Assembly (NCBI RefSeq): GCF_029625295.1
Contig: NZ_CP121112.1
Span: 1,798,001-1,862,000, forward strand
From: Flavobacterium gyeonganense
GTDB lineage: Bacteria; Bacteroidota; Bacteroidia; Flavobacteriales; Flavobacteriaceae
DNA length: 64,000 bases
Direction: 5' to 3'
The translations under genes and the position numbers were made by a program. Below the pieces are notes generated by a model. That model did no database searches. It saw nothing but the letters and a program-made list of their open reading frames with translations, and was not told where the DNA came from. Of the stretch, positions 38,763 through 47,211 are shown piece after piece (position 1 is the first letter of the stretch; every line of letters starts with the position of its first letter).

Positions 38763-39500
38763 ATGGCATTTTTACACTCAAAGAAAGCTTCTAAAACTTA
38801 TGTAGGGGAACCTTCCGATATTCAAAATCCCGTAATCGACGGAGTAACGATTGACTGCGTGATATTTGGATTCAACAAGGGGAACCTCGAAGTACTTTTG
38901 GCACATCATGCTGAAGGAGAAAGTATGGGAAAATGGGGACTTCTTGGAGGCTGGCTCAAAAAAGAAGAGAGCTCTGACGATGCAGCACAAAGAATTTTGT
39001 ATGAACTAACAAGTCTTGACAATATTTATCTGGAGCAGTTAAAAGCGTTTACAGATCCAAATCGTGTGCCGGGAAGAAGGGTTGTAACCATTGGTTATTA
39101 TACACTTGTGAACCGTGAAGATTATAATGTAAAGGCTGGACTTACCCTGATGGAAGCTACGTGGTACAAGATTAACGAACTGCCTGACCTGATTTTTGAC
39201 CACAATGAAATCCTGCAATTCAGCTTAATGCAACTTCGTAACAGAGTGCGTCAGGCCCCAATCGGGTTCAATCTTCTACCCGAAAAATTTACTTTATTAC
39301 AACTAATGCATCTCTATGAAGAAATATTGGGAATCGAACTTGACAAATCCAATTTCCGAAGAAAAATTCTGCACATGAAATTGCTCGTCGCCTTAGATGA
39401 AAAACAGCAGGATGTGTCCCATAGAGCCGCAAAACTGTACAAATTTGATCCGGAAATCTACAAAAAACTGACCGAAAAAGGGTTCAATTTTGAGTTTTAA
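38763..39500 (+). CDS. Nudix-related transcriptional regulator (NrtR/AraR type), copy 2
   Basis: A 245-residue paralogue of the preceding gene. Its last 80 or so residues are nearly identical to copy 1 (RVRQAPIGFNLLPEKFTLLQ to LTEKGFNFEF), while the Nudix half is much more different and its box is again degenerate (GGWLKKEESSDDAAQRILYE; the usual PGG is LGG). At DNA level the matching C-terminal halves differ at many third positions, so the identity is kept by selection rather than recent copying. Both probably bind the same operator with different ligands. Its start MAFLHSKKASKTYVGEPSDI carries a short extra leader. Confidence 0.84.
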   Translation: MAFLHSKKASKTYVGEPSDIQNPVIDGVTIDCVIFGFNKGNLEVLLAHHAEGESMGKWGLLGGWLKKEESSDDAAQRILYELTSLDNIYLEQLKAFTDPNRVPGRRVVTIGYYTLVNREDYNVKAGLTLMEATWYKINELPDLIFDHNEILQFSLMQLRNRVRQAPIGFNLLPEKFTLLQLMHLYEEILGIELDKSNFRRKILHMKLLVALDEKQQDVSHRAAKLYKFDPEIYKKLTEKGFNFEF

Positions 39501-39565
39501 GACTTAAAATGATTTTCAAAAACTAACTATCGGGCAACTACATTCCAGAATCCAAAACTTTGCGC

Positions 39566-39573
39566 TATATTTG
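39566..39573 (+). promoter_or_regulatory. Probable -7 box (TATATTTG) for lepA
   Basis: TATATTTG followed by GCGCCT, the same string as before the cvpA-like gene at 12265, lies 90 bp before the lepA start. This leaves a leader of about 80 nt. No matching -33 box was identified. Confidence 0.4.
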
Positions 39574-39662
39574 CGCCTTAATAACACGCTCTAAAGTATT
39601 TACAGCAGGGCAGATTCATACCCAAAAATTACTAAAAACTCGTTTAGAGAACTGAATATAAA

Positions 39663-41459
39663 ATGAAGAAGATACGTAACTTTTGCATTATTGCACATAT
39701 TGACCACGGTAAAAGTACACTGGCAGACCGATTACTGGGCGCTACACAAACCGTTACAGCCCGTGAAGAAAAAGCACAATTGCTTGACAACATGGATCTG
39801 GAACGTGAACGTGGCATCACCATAAAAAGTCATGCCATTCAAATGGAATATAAATACAAGGGAGAAGAATATATCTTAAACTTAATTGATACTCCGGGTC
39901 ACGTTGACTTTTCATACGAAGTTTCACGATCTATTGCGGCTTGTGAAGGGGCACTTTTGATTGTGGATGCTGCACAAAGTATTCAGGCACAAACGATTTC
40001 AAACTTATATCTGGCTTTAGAAAATGACCTGGAAATTATTCCGGTTTTAAATAAAGTAGATTTACCAAGTGCTAATCCTGAAGAAGTTAGTGATGATATT
40101 ATCGATTTACTTGGTTGTAAATTAGAAGATATTATTCACGCTTCCGGAAAAACAGGTTTTGGTGTTGAAAATATCCTGGCTGCGATTATTGAAAAAATCC
40201 CTGCTCCAAAAGGAAATCCGGAAGAGCCATTACAGGCTTTAATTTTTGACTCGGTTTATAATCCGTTTCGTGGAATCGAGGTGATCTTCAGAGTTGTAAA
40301 CGGTGAAATCAAAAAAGGGCAGAAAATTAAATTCATGGCTACGGACAATGAATATTTTGCTGACGAAATTGGAACTTTAAAATTAAATCAGGTTCCTAAA
40401 AATGTAGTTTCTGCAGGAGATGTTGGTTATTTGATTTCTGGAATTAAAGAAGCACGCGAAGTAAAAGTGGGTGATACGATTACGGATGCAAAAGTGCCGA
40501 CAACCAATATGATTACCGGTTTTGAAGACGTAAAACCAATGGTATTTGCCGGAATTTATCCTGTTGATACAGAAGATTACGAAGATTTACGCTCTTCAAT
40601 GGAAAAATTACAGCTTAACGATGCTTCGCTGGTATTTGCTCCTGAAAGCTCTGCGGCTTTAGGATTTGGTTTCCGTTGCGGATTCTTAGGAATGCTTCAC
40701 ATGGAAATCATTCAGGAACGTTTAGAGCGCGAATTCGATATGACGGTTATTACTACCGTTCCTAACGTTTCGTATTTGGCTTACACCAAAAAACATCCGG
40801 AGACGGCATTAGTAGTAAACAATCCTTCAGATTTACCGGAACCTTCAAAACTGGACAGAGTTGAAGAACCTTATATTAAAGCTACCATCATTACAAAAGC
40901 TGATTTCGTAGGAAACGTAATGAGTTTGTGTATCGAAAAACGTGGTTTAATCACGAATCAAACGTATTTAACAACTGAAAGAGTTGAGTTGAATTTTGAT
41001 ATGCCTTTGGCAGAAATTGTATTCGATTTTTACGATCGTTTGAAAACAGTTTCTAAAGGGTATGCTTCTTTCGATTACTCTCCTATCGGAATGCGAACTT
41101 CGAAATTGGTAAAACTGGATGTTCTTTTGAATGCTCAAACGGTGGATGCACTTTCAGCCCTGATTCACGAAGACAACGCATATAACATCGGTAAAAAAAT
41201 GACCGAGAAATTGCGTGAGCTTATCCCAAGACAGCAATTCGACATTCCGATTCAGGCTGCGATTGGAGCAAAAATTATCGCTCGTGAAACGATTAAAGCA
41301 CTTCGTAAAGACGTTACCGCAAAATGTTACGGTGGAGATATTTCGCGTAAGCGTAAACTGCTTGAAAAACAGAAAAAAGGTAAAAAACGTATGAGACAGG
41401 TTGGAAACGTTGAGATTCCGCAAGAGGCGTTTATGGCTGTTTTGAAATTGAATGATTAA
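39663..41459 (+). CDS. lepA: Elongation factor 4 (LepA), ribosomal back-translocase GTPase
   Basis: Translational GTPase of 598 residues that acts on the ribosome. All G motifs are visible: [13 protein letters not shown] (G1), ERGITIKSH (G2), [11 protein letters not shown] (G3) and NKVDLPSA (G4), near residues 8-20, 46-54, 81-91 and 134-141. The domain II, III and V order and the LepA-specific C-terminal domain ending [20 protein letters not shown] are complete. Length is canonical. It stands alone and is followed by a clear terminator. Confidence 0.98.
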   Translation: MKKIRNFCIIAHIDHGKSTLADRLLGATQTVTAREEKAQLLDNMDLERERGITIKSHAIQMEYKYKGEEYILNLIDTPGHVDFSYEVSRSIAACEGALLIVDAAQSIQAQTISNLYLALENDLEIIPVLNKVDLPSANPEEVSDDIIDLLGCKLEDIIHASGKTGFGVENILAAIIEKIPAPKGNPEEPLQALIFDSVYNPFRGIEVIFRVVNGEIKKGQKIKFMATDNEYFADEIGTLKLNQVPKNVVSAGDVGYLISGIKEAREVKVGDTITDAKVPTTNMITGFEDVKPMVFAGIYPVDTEDYEDLRSSMEKLQLNDASLVFAPESSAALGFGFRCGFLGMLHMEIIQERLEREFDMTVITTVPNVSYLAYTKKHPETALVVNNPSDLPEPSKLDRVEEPYIKATIITKADFVGNVMSLCIEKRGLITNQTYLTTERVELNFDMPLAEIVFDFYDRLKTVSKGYASFDYSPIGMRTSKLVKLDVLLNAQTVDALSALIHEDNAYNIGKKMTEKLRELIPRQQFDIPIQAAIGAKIIARETIKALRKDVTAKCYGGDISRKRKLLEKQKKGKKRMRQVGNVEIPQEAFMAVLKLND

Positions 41460-41499
41460 ATATTAAGTTCTTAGTAACTAGTCCTTAGTAATTATATAT

Positions 41500-41530
41500 A
41501 ACCCAATGACCTAAAAGTTATTGGGTTTTC
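41500..41530 (+). terminator. Rho-independent terminator after lepA
   Basis: AACCCAAT (41500-41507) pairs with ATTGGGTT (41520-41527) around a 12-base loop, followed by TTCCTTTTT. It lies 40 bp after the lepA stop and just before the convergent small membrane protein gene, so it may serve both strands. Confidence 0.7.
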
Positions 41531-41538
41531 CTTTTTCA

Positions 41539-41733
41539 CTAAAGAAACCCGCCACAAATTCCTAATCCGATCAATAAATAAACCGCACCCAAGATAAACA
41601 ACACTTTTGCGGTTTTTGGATTGTTTCTTTTTACAAGGAACCCAATAATTGTAAATACAACCGGCGGCCCAAACATAATGGCAACGAAAAATATAATCAA
41701 TCCGTCTAAATTGCCTACTTCTAATGCTATCAT
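41539..41733 (-). CDS. Small two-helix membrane protein, 64 aa
   Basis: Last gene of the Lgt-like/radical SAM operon. The 64-residue product has two membrane helices (LIIFFVAIMFGPPVVFTIIG and VLFILGAVYLLIGLGICGG) joined by a basic turn KRNNPKTAK. The ATG lies 3 bp after the radical SAM stop, so translation is probably coupled. I recognise no family. It could be an accessory subunit that holds the radical SAM enzyme at the membrane, but that is a guess from context. Confidence 0.6.
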   Translation of the reverse strand: MIALEVGNLDGLIIFFVAIMFGPPVVFTIIGFLVKRNNPKTAKVLFILGAVYLLIGLGICGGFL

Positions 41734-41736
41734 AAT

Positions 41737-43128
41737 TTATATAGTACTTCTAAGTTCTTCTAATCTTTCTATTTTTTCGTCTCTGTAAAACAAATTCATG
41801 GTTTCAAAAGGGATTATTTTATTATCCTTATTTACAATATGCACACATGATTTTTTAATCGCTCTGACATCAAAATTATAAGCATCTATAAATTGCATAA
41901 TGATGATGCGAAACAAGTTATCATAACCCAAATTGGGTGCATCAATATTGGGCAGACAGCAGAGAATTGATTTCAGGTTTTCTTCTGCGACTTCTACTGA
42001 ATTTCCTGTACTGAATAATTCTATCATTTTTCCGCGAAGCACTTCATCCTGTTCGTAAATGATGGTATTTTTACTATTGTCTAACAAGTCATTTGGATTG
42101 ATGTAACGTGTAAGCGGAAATACCTCATCCTCTAATTTTAAGGCATATCCCATTACCAAAGCATCAGGATTGCAGGGCACGGGCAGCAAATCATCTGAAT
42201 TAAAAATGGAAGTTTGTTCCAAAATTTTCCTTCTGACCTCGGTTAATGTCATCCTGTCTTTTTCCGGATCAAAATTTTCAAGTCTTCCGGCGATTTGTGT
42301 TGGCTGAAAAGTAACCCCTCTGATGCATTTTTGTTTTAATGCAAATTCAATTATTTTTCCAATTTCATTATCATTTAGCCCTTTCTGAAGCGTAACCACC
42401 AATGTTGTTGATAAATTTACTTCGTTCAGATTCTCTAAAGCTTGTTTTCTTATCTCGCTTAAATCGGCACCGCGTAACTCCTGCAATACACTGTCTTCAA
42501 AAGAATCAAACTGTAAATAAATTTCAAAATCAGGTGAATAGGTTTTCAGCTGTCTGGTAAATTGCTTGTCTTTGGCAATTTTAATTCCATTGGTATTCAA
42601 CATTAAATGTTTTATCGGAAGGGATTTTGCATAATCTAAAATCTCAAAAAACTGAGGGTGAATTGTAGGTTCGCCGCCACTAATCTGCACAACATCAGGT
42701 TCCTTTTCATTTTTAACAACCGTATCCAGCATTCTTTTTATTTCTTCCAGGGTTCTGTGTCTTCCGTATGAAGGTGACGAGCCTGCATAACAAGTCGGAC
42801 ATGTCAGATTACATCGGTCTGTAACCTCAACAACAGTCAGACAGGAATGCTGTTCGTGATCCGGGCATAAACCGCAATCATACGGACAGCCATAATGGGT
42901 TTTGGTATTAAAGGTATAAGGCATCTCTGATGGCTTATTGTAGTTTCGGATATTTTTATAATATTGAATATCATCCGCAATTAATACCTTTGAACTTCCG
43001 TGTTCCGGACATCTTTTAAGCATGTAAACATGCTCATTCTCAAAAACAATTTTTGCATCAATACGCTTTAAGCATTCGGGACAAAGGCTTAAGGTAAAAT
43101 CATAATAAGTATACTTTCTAACTGGCAT
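41737..43128 (-). CDS. Radical SAM enzyme resembling archaeal tetraether synthase (Tes/MJ0619)
   Basis: A 463-residue enzyme with the core cluster motif CNLTCPTC (Cys106, Cys110, Cys113) and SAM-binding ISGGEPTIHP. Ahead of it are two further cysteine sets: CPEC..CPEH (Cys16, Cys19, Cys40; rubredoxin- or ribbon-like) and CPYDCGLCPDHEQHSC (Cys81, 85, 88, 96). More cysteines lie near the C-terminus (VPCNPDAL, SILCCLPN). This order of a mononuclear-metal site, an extra cluster and the radical SAM core is, from memory, that of MJ0619-type enzymes, which join lipid alkyl chains in archaea. The gene overlaps the upstream Lgt-like gene by 11 bp. A lipid or lipoprotein substrate is inferred from that pairing; other radical SAM chemistry is possible. 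Confidence 0.7.
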   Translation of the reverse strand: MPVRKYTYYDFTLSLCPECLKRIDAKIVFENEHVYMLKRCPEHGSSKVLIADDIQYYKNIRNYNKPSEMPYTFNTKTHYGCPYDCGLCPDHEQHSCLTVVEVTDRCNLTCPTCYAGSSPSYGRHRTLEEIKRMLDTVVKNEKEPDVVQISGGEPTIHPQFFEILDYAKSLPIKHLMLNTNGIKIAKDKQFTRQLKTYSPDFEIYLQFDSFEDSVLQELRGADLSEIRKQALENLNEVNLSTTLVVTLQKGLNDNEIGKIIEFALKQKCIRGVTFQPTQIAGRLENFDPEKDRMTLTEVRRKILEQTSIFNSDDLLPVPCNPDALVMGYALKLEDEVFPLTRYINPNDLLDNSKNTIIYEQDEVLRGKMIELFSTGNSVEVAEENLKSILCCLPNIDAPNLGYDNLFRIIIMQFIDAYNFDVRAIKKSCVHIVNKDNKIIPFETMNLFYRDEKIERLEELRSTI

Positions 43129-43861
43129 TTTTTACGAATAGATTTAAAATTGTTTTGTGATAATATAATAGACAAATTAAACATAAAATCTGAATGGAGC
43201 TTATTCCTGCAACGAAAAAATGATTGGGTTTTATAAATTCTATACAAAACCGGAATGCAAAATAAGAAATCATAAAATACTGAAATAACAAGCCGTTTGG
43301 TAGATTTTTGCTTTGGAGTTTCTTCAGAAAACAAAACAGAACAGCTAAAAAAACCAATTCATACAAAGCAATTGGATGCCGCTTTATGTTATCCCCAAGA
43401 TTCATTCCCAGGAAAAAAGAAGTAGCTTCTCCATATGTGAATTCATTTGTTCCGGATAAAAAGCATCCAATTCTCCCGATAAAAATTCCCAGTAAAATTG
43501 GAAACGTAAACAGATCTCCGGAAGATTCTTTTTCACCAATAATTTTTTTAGCGATTTCTACGCCTAAAAGTCCGCCAAAGAGACCTCCCATAATTGTTTT
43601 TGTATTAAACAGATCTATAATCGATTTAAAATCTGAAATAAAAACAGGATTTTCTAAAAACCCCACTATTCGGGAACCCAAAAAAGCCCCAATAGCTGCT
43701 CCTAAAATAATCGATAACCGATTGATTGTGATGATCCTGTCGACATTTCTTTTCCTTAAAAAAGCATAATACCGATACCCGATAAAAAAGGCTAAATATT
43801 CTAAAACTAAATGAATATTAATTTCATAACCAAACCATACGGGCTCAAACGGAATCTTCAT
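43118..43861 (-). CDS. Lgt-like (prolipoprotein diacylglyceryl transferase family) membrane protein
   Basis: A 247-residue integral membrane protein with about seven helices. Lgt-family features are IMGGLFGGLLG (about 90-100), GRIGCFLSGTNEFTYGEATS, which stands where Lgt has its GRxxNFxNGE signature, and RHPIALYELVF for the RHPxQxYE motif. It is shorter than usual Lgt and several signature residues differ, so it is likely a specialised paralogue, not the housekeeping enzyme. Known Lgt transfers diacylglycerol from phosphatidylglycerol to lipoprotein cysteines in the inner membrane. It starts the operon with the radical SAM enzyme, suggesting joint action on a lipid or lipidated product. Confidence 0.75.
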   Translation of the reverse strand: MKIPFEPVWFGYEINIHLVLEYLAFFIGYRYYAFLRKRNVDRIITINRLSIILGAAIGAFLGSRIVGFLENPVFISDFKSIIDLFNTKTIMGGLFGGLLGVEIAKKIIGEKESSGDLFTFPILLGIFIGRIGCFLSGTNEFTYGEATSFFLGMNLGDNIKRHPIALYELVFLAVLFCFLKKLQSKNLPNGLLFQYFMISYFAFRFCIEFIKPNHFFVAGISSIQILCLICLLYYHKTILNLFVKNAS

Positions 43862-43949
43862 TTACAATTATTATTCGGGGTTTTGATTTAATAATACAAT
43901 TCTGTAAAGATGCGAAAATTTATTGTTTTTAACTCTTTGTGATAAATAC

Positions 43950-43957
43950 TATCTTTG
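43950..43957 (+). promoter_or_regulatory. Possible -7 box (TATCTTTG) for the WYL regulator
   Basis: TATCTTTG fits TAnnTTTG and lies 17 bp before the ATG at 43975, giving a short leader. A TTTG lies upstream but closer than the usual 17-19 bp spacing, so the call is tentative. Confidence 0.4.
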
Positions 43958-43974
43958 AAAAAAAGATTTAAATA

Positions 43975-44930
43975 ATGGACGAAACCCCAAAACGATTTGA
44001 CCGAATTGTCGCCATCCTCATTCAATTGCAATCCAAGAAAATTGTAAAGGCACAGGAACTGGCAGATCGTTTTGAATGTAGCCTAAGAACCATTTACCGG
44101 GATATTAGAACCCTTGAAGCTTCGGGAGTTCCTATTTATAGTGAAGCCGGGGTGGGTTATGCTTTAATGGACGGTTACAGATTGCCTCCGGTAATGTTTA
44201 CGCGTGAAGAAGTAAGCAGTTTTATTGCTGCCGAAAAACTGATGCAGAAATTTACCGATCCGTCTTTGGGAACACATTATGCATCGGCGATGTATAAACT
44301 GAAATCGGTTTTGCGAAGCAACGACAAAGACTATCTTTCGAATATTGAATCCCGGGTGGTGATGCAAAACGCGGAACCTTTGTTTAACGATAATTCTCCC
44401 AATACTTTAGCGGTTCTTTTTGAAGGAATTGCAGAGAAAAAACAGATTTTGCTTTCGTATAAAACTTTTGATAAAGATGAAAAAACGGAACGAAATCTTG
44501 AACCTGTTGGCGTTTTTCACGATCACAATAACTGGTATTTCCTAGGCTACTGCCATCTTAGAAAGGATTACAGGCAATTCCGTACAGATCGAATTCAGGC
44601 GATAAAAAAACCGACTTAGATTTTACCATCGAACACGATTCTCTGGATACTTATCTGAATAAAAACGAAACCATTCCGACAACCAAAGTCCGAATTTTAA
44701 TTGATAAAAAAATTGCCCGCTATCTGGAAACAGAACGAAAGTATCACGGTTTTGTCTCGGAAAAAGAAGTTGACGGAAAAATCGAAATGACATTTATGTC
44801 ACGTGATATAGAAAATGCTTTTCCGAGGTTTTTTATTATGTTTGGTGATTATGCGTCTATATTAGAGCCAGAACAGCTTAAAACGAATATTATTAAACTA
44901 TTAAACACCATTACCAAAACCCTGTCATAA
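43975..44930 (+). pseudogene. YafY-type HTH/WYL-domain transcriptional regulator, frameshifted in an A7 tract
   Basis: One-component regulator: an N-terminal DeoR-like helix-turn-helix (FDRIVAILIQLQSKKIVKAQ, then CSLRTIYRDIRTLEASGVPI), a WYL domain (ILLSYKTFD..HDHNNWYFLGYC) and a C-terminal extension. The frame stops at RIQAIKKPT (44619). The continuation (KKTDLDFTIEHDSLDTYLNK to NTITKTLS) lies in the next frame to 44930. One more A in the A7 at 44604-44610 restores 318 residues, the normal size. WYL domains bind ligands or nucleic acids and often respond to DNA damage. Facing DinB genes suggests it controls them. Confidence 0.83.
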
Positions 44931-44931
44931 C

Positions 44932-44972
44932 AAAAAACCCCTAAAGAAACAAAGTTGCATTAGGGGTTTTTA
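44932..44972. terminator. Bidirectional terminator between the WYL and DinB genes
   Basis: AAAAAACCCCTAA (44932-44944) pairs with TTAGGGGTTTTT (44960-44971) around a 15-base loop, with T runs on both strands. It sits exactly between the two convergent stops and would serve both. Confidence 0.85.
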
Positions 44973-44976
44973 ATTT

Positions 44977-45483
44977 TTAATACTGCTGTTTTACGACATT
45001 ATAAAAATTATAATCGGTGTTTGAAGCATCTGTAATTCCAAGATTTCGCCCCATCGTTACAATCTGGCCTCTGTGATAAGTGCCGTGATTGATAACCTGG
45101 AGCAAATAATCCGAAACGGGCAGTTCACATTCAAACCATGGATTAACGATTTTAACTTCTTTCATTAAATCTTCTTCCGGCAATGAATTGATTAAATGTT
45201 TCAATTTTAGAGATGAATTTAATAAGCCTTCAAAGATTTCTTCTTTTGACAATTCGCTTTCGGGTTTCTTTTCTGATAAATCAGTTTCAGAAATAACAGA
45301 AAACCAATATTCTTCTGTAGACCAGATATGATCAAGTGTTTTTATAATTGTTGAAAAACTTGAAGATACTTCTGCATACAGCAATTCATCAGATTTCGGC
45401 GAAAGCCAGTTTACGAATTGGTGGTTTACCCATAAATTATAATCTGCATAATTGGACATTATTTTCTTTAAACTCATAGCCAT
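44977..45483 (-). CDS. DinB family metal-binding four-helix protein, 1
   Basis: A 168-residue DinB-fold protein (the damage-inducible, YfiT-like four-helix bundle, not DNA polymerase IV). Likely metal ligands are the His in LDHIWSTEEYW (about residue 50) and the two His in INHGTYHRGQIVTMGRNLG (about 130-137). Family members include thiol transferases and proteins of unknown function. It follows the second DinB gene after a 43-bp gap on the same strand. The pairing with a WYL regulator suggests stress control. Substrate unknown. Confidence 0.83.
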   Translation of the reverse strand: MAMSLKKIMSNYADYNLWVNHQFVNWLSPKSDELLYAEVSSSFSTIIKTLDHIWSTEEYWFSVISETDLSEKKPESELSKEEIFEGLLNSSLKLKHLINSLPEEDLMKEVKIVNPWFECELPVSDYLLQVINHGTYHRGQIVTMGRNLGITDASNTDYNFYNVVKQQY

Positions 45484-45526
45484 TAATTTTAGATTTATTC
45501 AATAAAGTTACAGAATTTTTCTACAA

Positions 45527-46006
45527 TTATCTTTCCCAAAAAAATGGCGGTTCGATATTTAAAGCTCTTAAATAAACATAAGCCTGGCCGCGGTGATGAA
45601 TCTCATTATCTATAAAGTACAAGATATTCTGAATAATCGGAAATTCATACTGCCCGAAAAGTTTAAAAGTCTCGTTGAAATCTTCTACAGATAATTGCTC
45701 CCAGTATTTATTGATTTCTGCTGTAGCTTCATCCCATTTTTCAAGATATTGCGCTTTGAAAATCAGTTTCTCCTCTCCTTCAGTATAAGGCTGGCTATCA
45801 CGGTTTACAATTGCTTTAAGTCCCGGAGCAGCAATTGCCAAAAGTTCATCGGCTAATTTTGCAAACGGACGCATTCCGCCAATTGAGAATTCGAAAAAAT
45901 CCTTTTCAGGGAAAATCTCAATTAAACGACGTGTTAATGCTCTGTGTCCCTGCCAGTGTTTCAATAAATCTTCTGAAGTAATTACTTGTGCTTCTAATGT
46001 TTTCAT
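45527..46006 (-). CDS. DinB family metal-binding four-helix protein, 2
   Basis: A 159-residue protein of the same fold as the next gene but strongly diverged. It starts MKTLEAQVITSEDLLKHWQG; putative ligands are His in HWQGH and the pair in DNEIHHRGQAYVYLRAL. It is first in the two-gene DinB unit. The two genes share only the fold, so they are old paralogues. Role unknown; possible thiol-S-transferase or damage-response function by family. Confidence 0.82.
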   Translation of the reverse strand: MKTLEAQVITSEDLLKHWQGHRALTRRLIEIFPEKDFFEFSIGGMRPFAKLADELLAIAAPGLKAIVNRDSQPYTEGEEKLIFKAQYLEKWDEATAEINKYWEQLSVEDFNETFKLFGQYEFPIIQNILYFIDNEIHHRGQAYVYLRALNIEPPFFWER

Positions 46007-46103
46007 GATTTTAAAGTTTTAATTTGTTGATACTTCAAAATTATTGAGGGCCGGTGACAACAGTTTGTCAGCAGGAAAAAAATAAATTTTATTTATTTTT
46101 GAA

Positions 46104-47036
46104 TCATTTGTTTTTCAGCCATTCAAACAAACGATTGGCATCTTCAAATTTAAATAATTGTGTTCCTTCGTTCATGGTTGCGGCAGATCCGCAGGCTACT
46201 CCCCAACGAATAACTTCTTTCAGGCTTTTATTCAGCGACAATGCCCAAACTATTCCGCCTACCATGCTATCTCCTGCCCCAACAGTACTTTTTTTGGCAA
46301 CATTAGGTGCCGGCACAAATTCGCATTGATCTTTAGTTACCAATATCGCACCTTGCGGACCAAGTGAAACCACAATAATTTCAGCACCTCCTTTAGCAAT
46401 GATTTCTTTGGCTGCTTCGTCAACTTGTTCGGTTTCCAAACGTTCAACGCCAACCAGTTTTGCTAATTCACCAACATTAGGCTTAATTAAATAAACACCG
46501 GTTTCTAATACTTTTTTCAATGCTTCACCGGAAGTATCAACAATTAATTTTGAGTTTGTTTCCTTCGCAATTTCGGCTACTTTCTGATAAAAATCCGAAG
46601 ACAGACCTTCATTCAGGCTACCGCTTACTACAAGGTATTTTGGTTTCATCTTCGAAATCGTTCCTAAAAGCTTTTCAACTTCTGAATCGGACAGAACATC
46701 TCCTGTAAACCCAAAACGATATTGTGAATTGGTATTATCATCAACTGCAATGAAGTTTTCTCTTGTTGCTGTTTCAGTTTCAATTGTTTCAAAATCAACT
46801 TTTTCTTTAGCTACTAAATCTTTCAGCATCTCTCCAACCGGTCCGCCTGATGTAAAAACTGCCAGTGAACTTCCGCGAAGACGGGAAATTGCTTTAGAAA
46901 CATTTATTCCGCCGCCTCCAGCATCAAACTGAGGCTCTTTGCACCTTATTTTCTGCTCAGCAACCAAACCTGAAAAATGGGTGCTTTTATCTACTGAAGG
47001 ATTTACTGTAAGGGTAACTATATCAAATGATTTCAT
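46104..47036 (-). CDS. pfkB: 6-phosphofructokinase II (PfkB), ribokinase superfamily
   Basis: Glycolytic sugar-phosphate kinase, about 310 residues. It matches E. coli PfkB motif by motif: DIVTLTVNPSVDKST, RCKEPQFDAGGGGINVSKAI (signature 1), VVSGSL, STVGAGDSMVGG with the catalytic Asp (signature 2), and GSAATMNEGTQLF. The start at the ATG of MKSFDIVTLTVNP (47036) was chosen. A longer frame from 47135 adds a leader that spans the promoter area, where a TAATTTTG -7-like box lies at 47087-47094 on the minus strand. 1-phosphofructokinases look similar, but the E. coli PfkB resemblance is closer. Confidence 0.85.
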   Translation of the reverse strand: MKSFDIVTLTVNPSVDKSTHFSGLVAEQKIRCKEPQFDAGGGGINVSKAISRLRGSSLAVFTSGGPVGEMLKDLVAKEKVDFETIETETATRENFIAVDDNTNSQYRFGFTGDVLSDSEVEKLLGTISKMKPKYLVVSGSLNEGLSSDFYQKVAEIAKETNSKLIVDTSGEALKKVLETGVYLIKPNVGELAKLVGVERLETEQVDEAAKEIIAKGGAEIIVVSLGPQGAILVTKDQCEFVPAPNVAKKSTVGAGDSMVGGIVWALSLNKSLKEVIRWGVACGSAATMNEGTQLFKFEDANRLFEWLKNK

Positions 47037-47211
47037 GTTTACAATATTAGAATAAGAGTATAAATTAAAACTTCTTTGGAATTTAGCAAAATTAAAAGTG
47101 GAAAACATTTTCCGTAAAATACAAAAATAAATCATAAAATACTGACAGTCATATGTTTAAAAAGAAATAATTTCGTAACTTTAAGTAGCACAACTAATAA
47201 AATTATGAATC

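Noticed and set aside
38454..39500. Recent gene conversion between the two Nudix-like regulator genes.
   Set aside because: The matching protein segments differ at many synonymous sites, so the likeness is kept by selection and not by recent copying.
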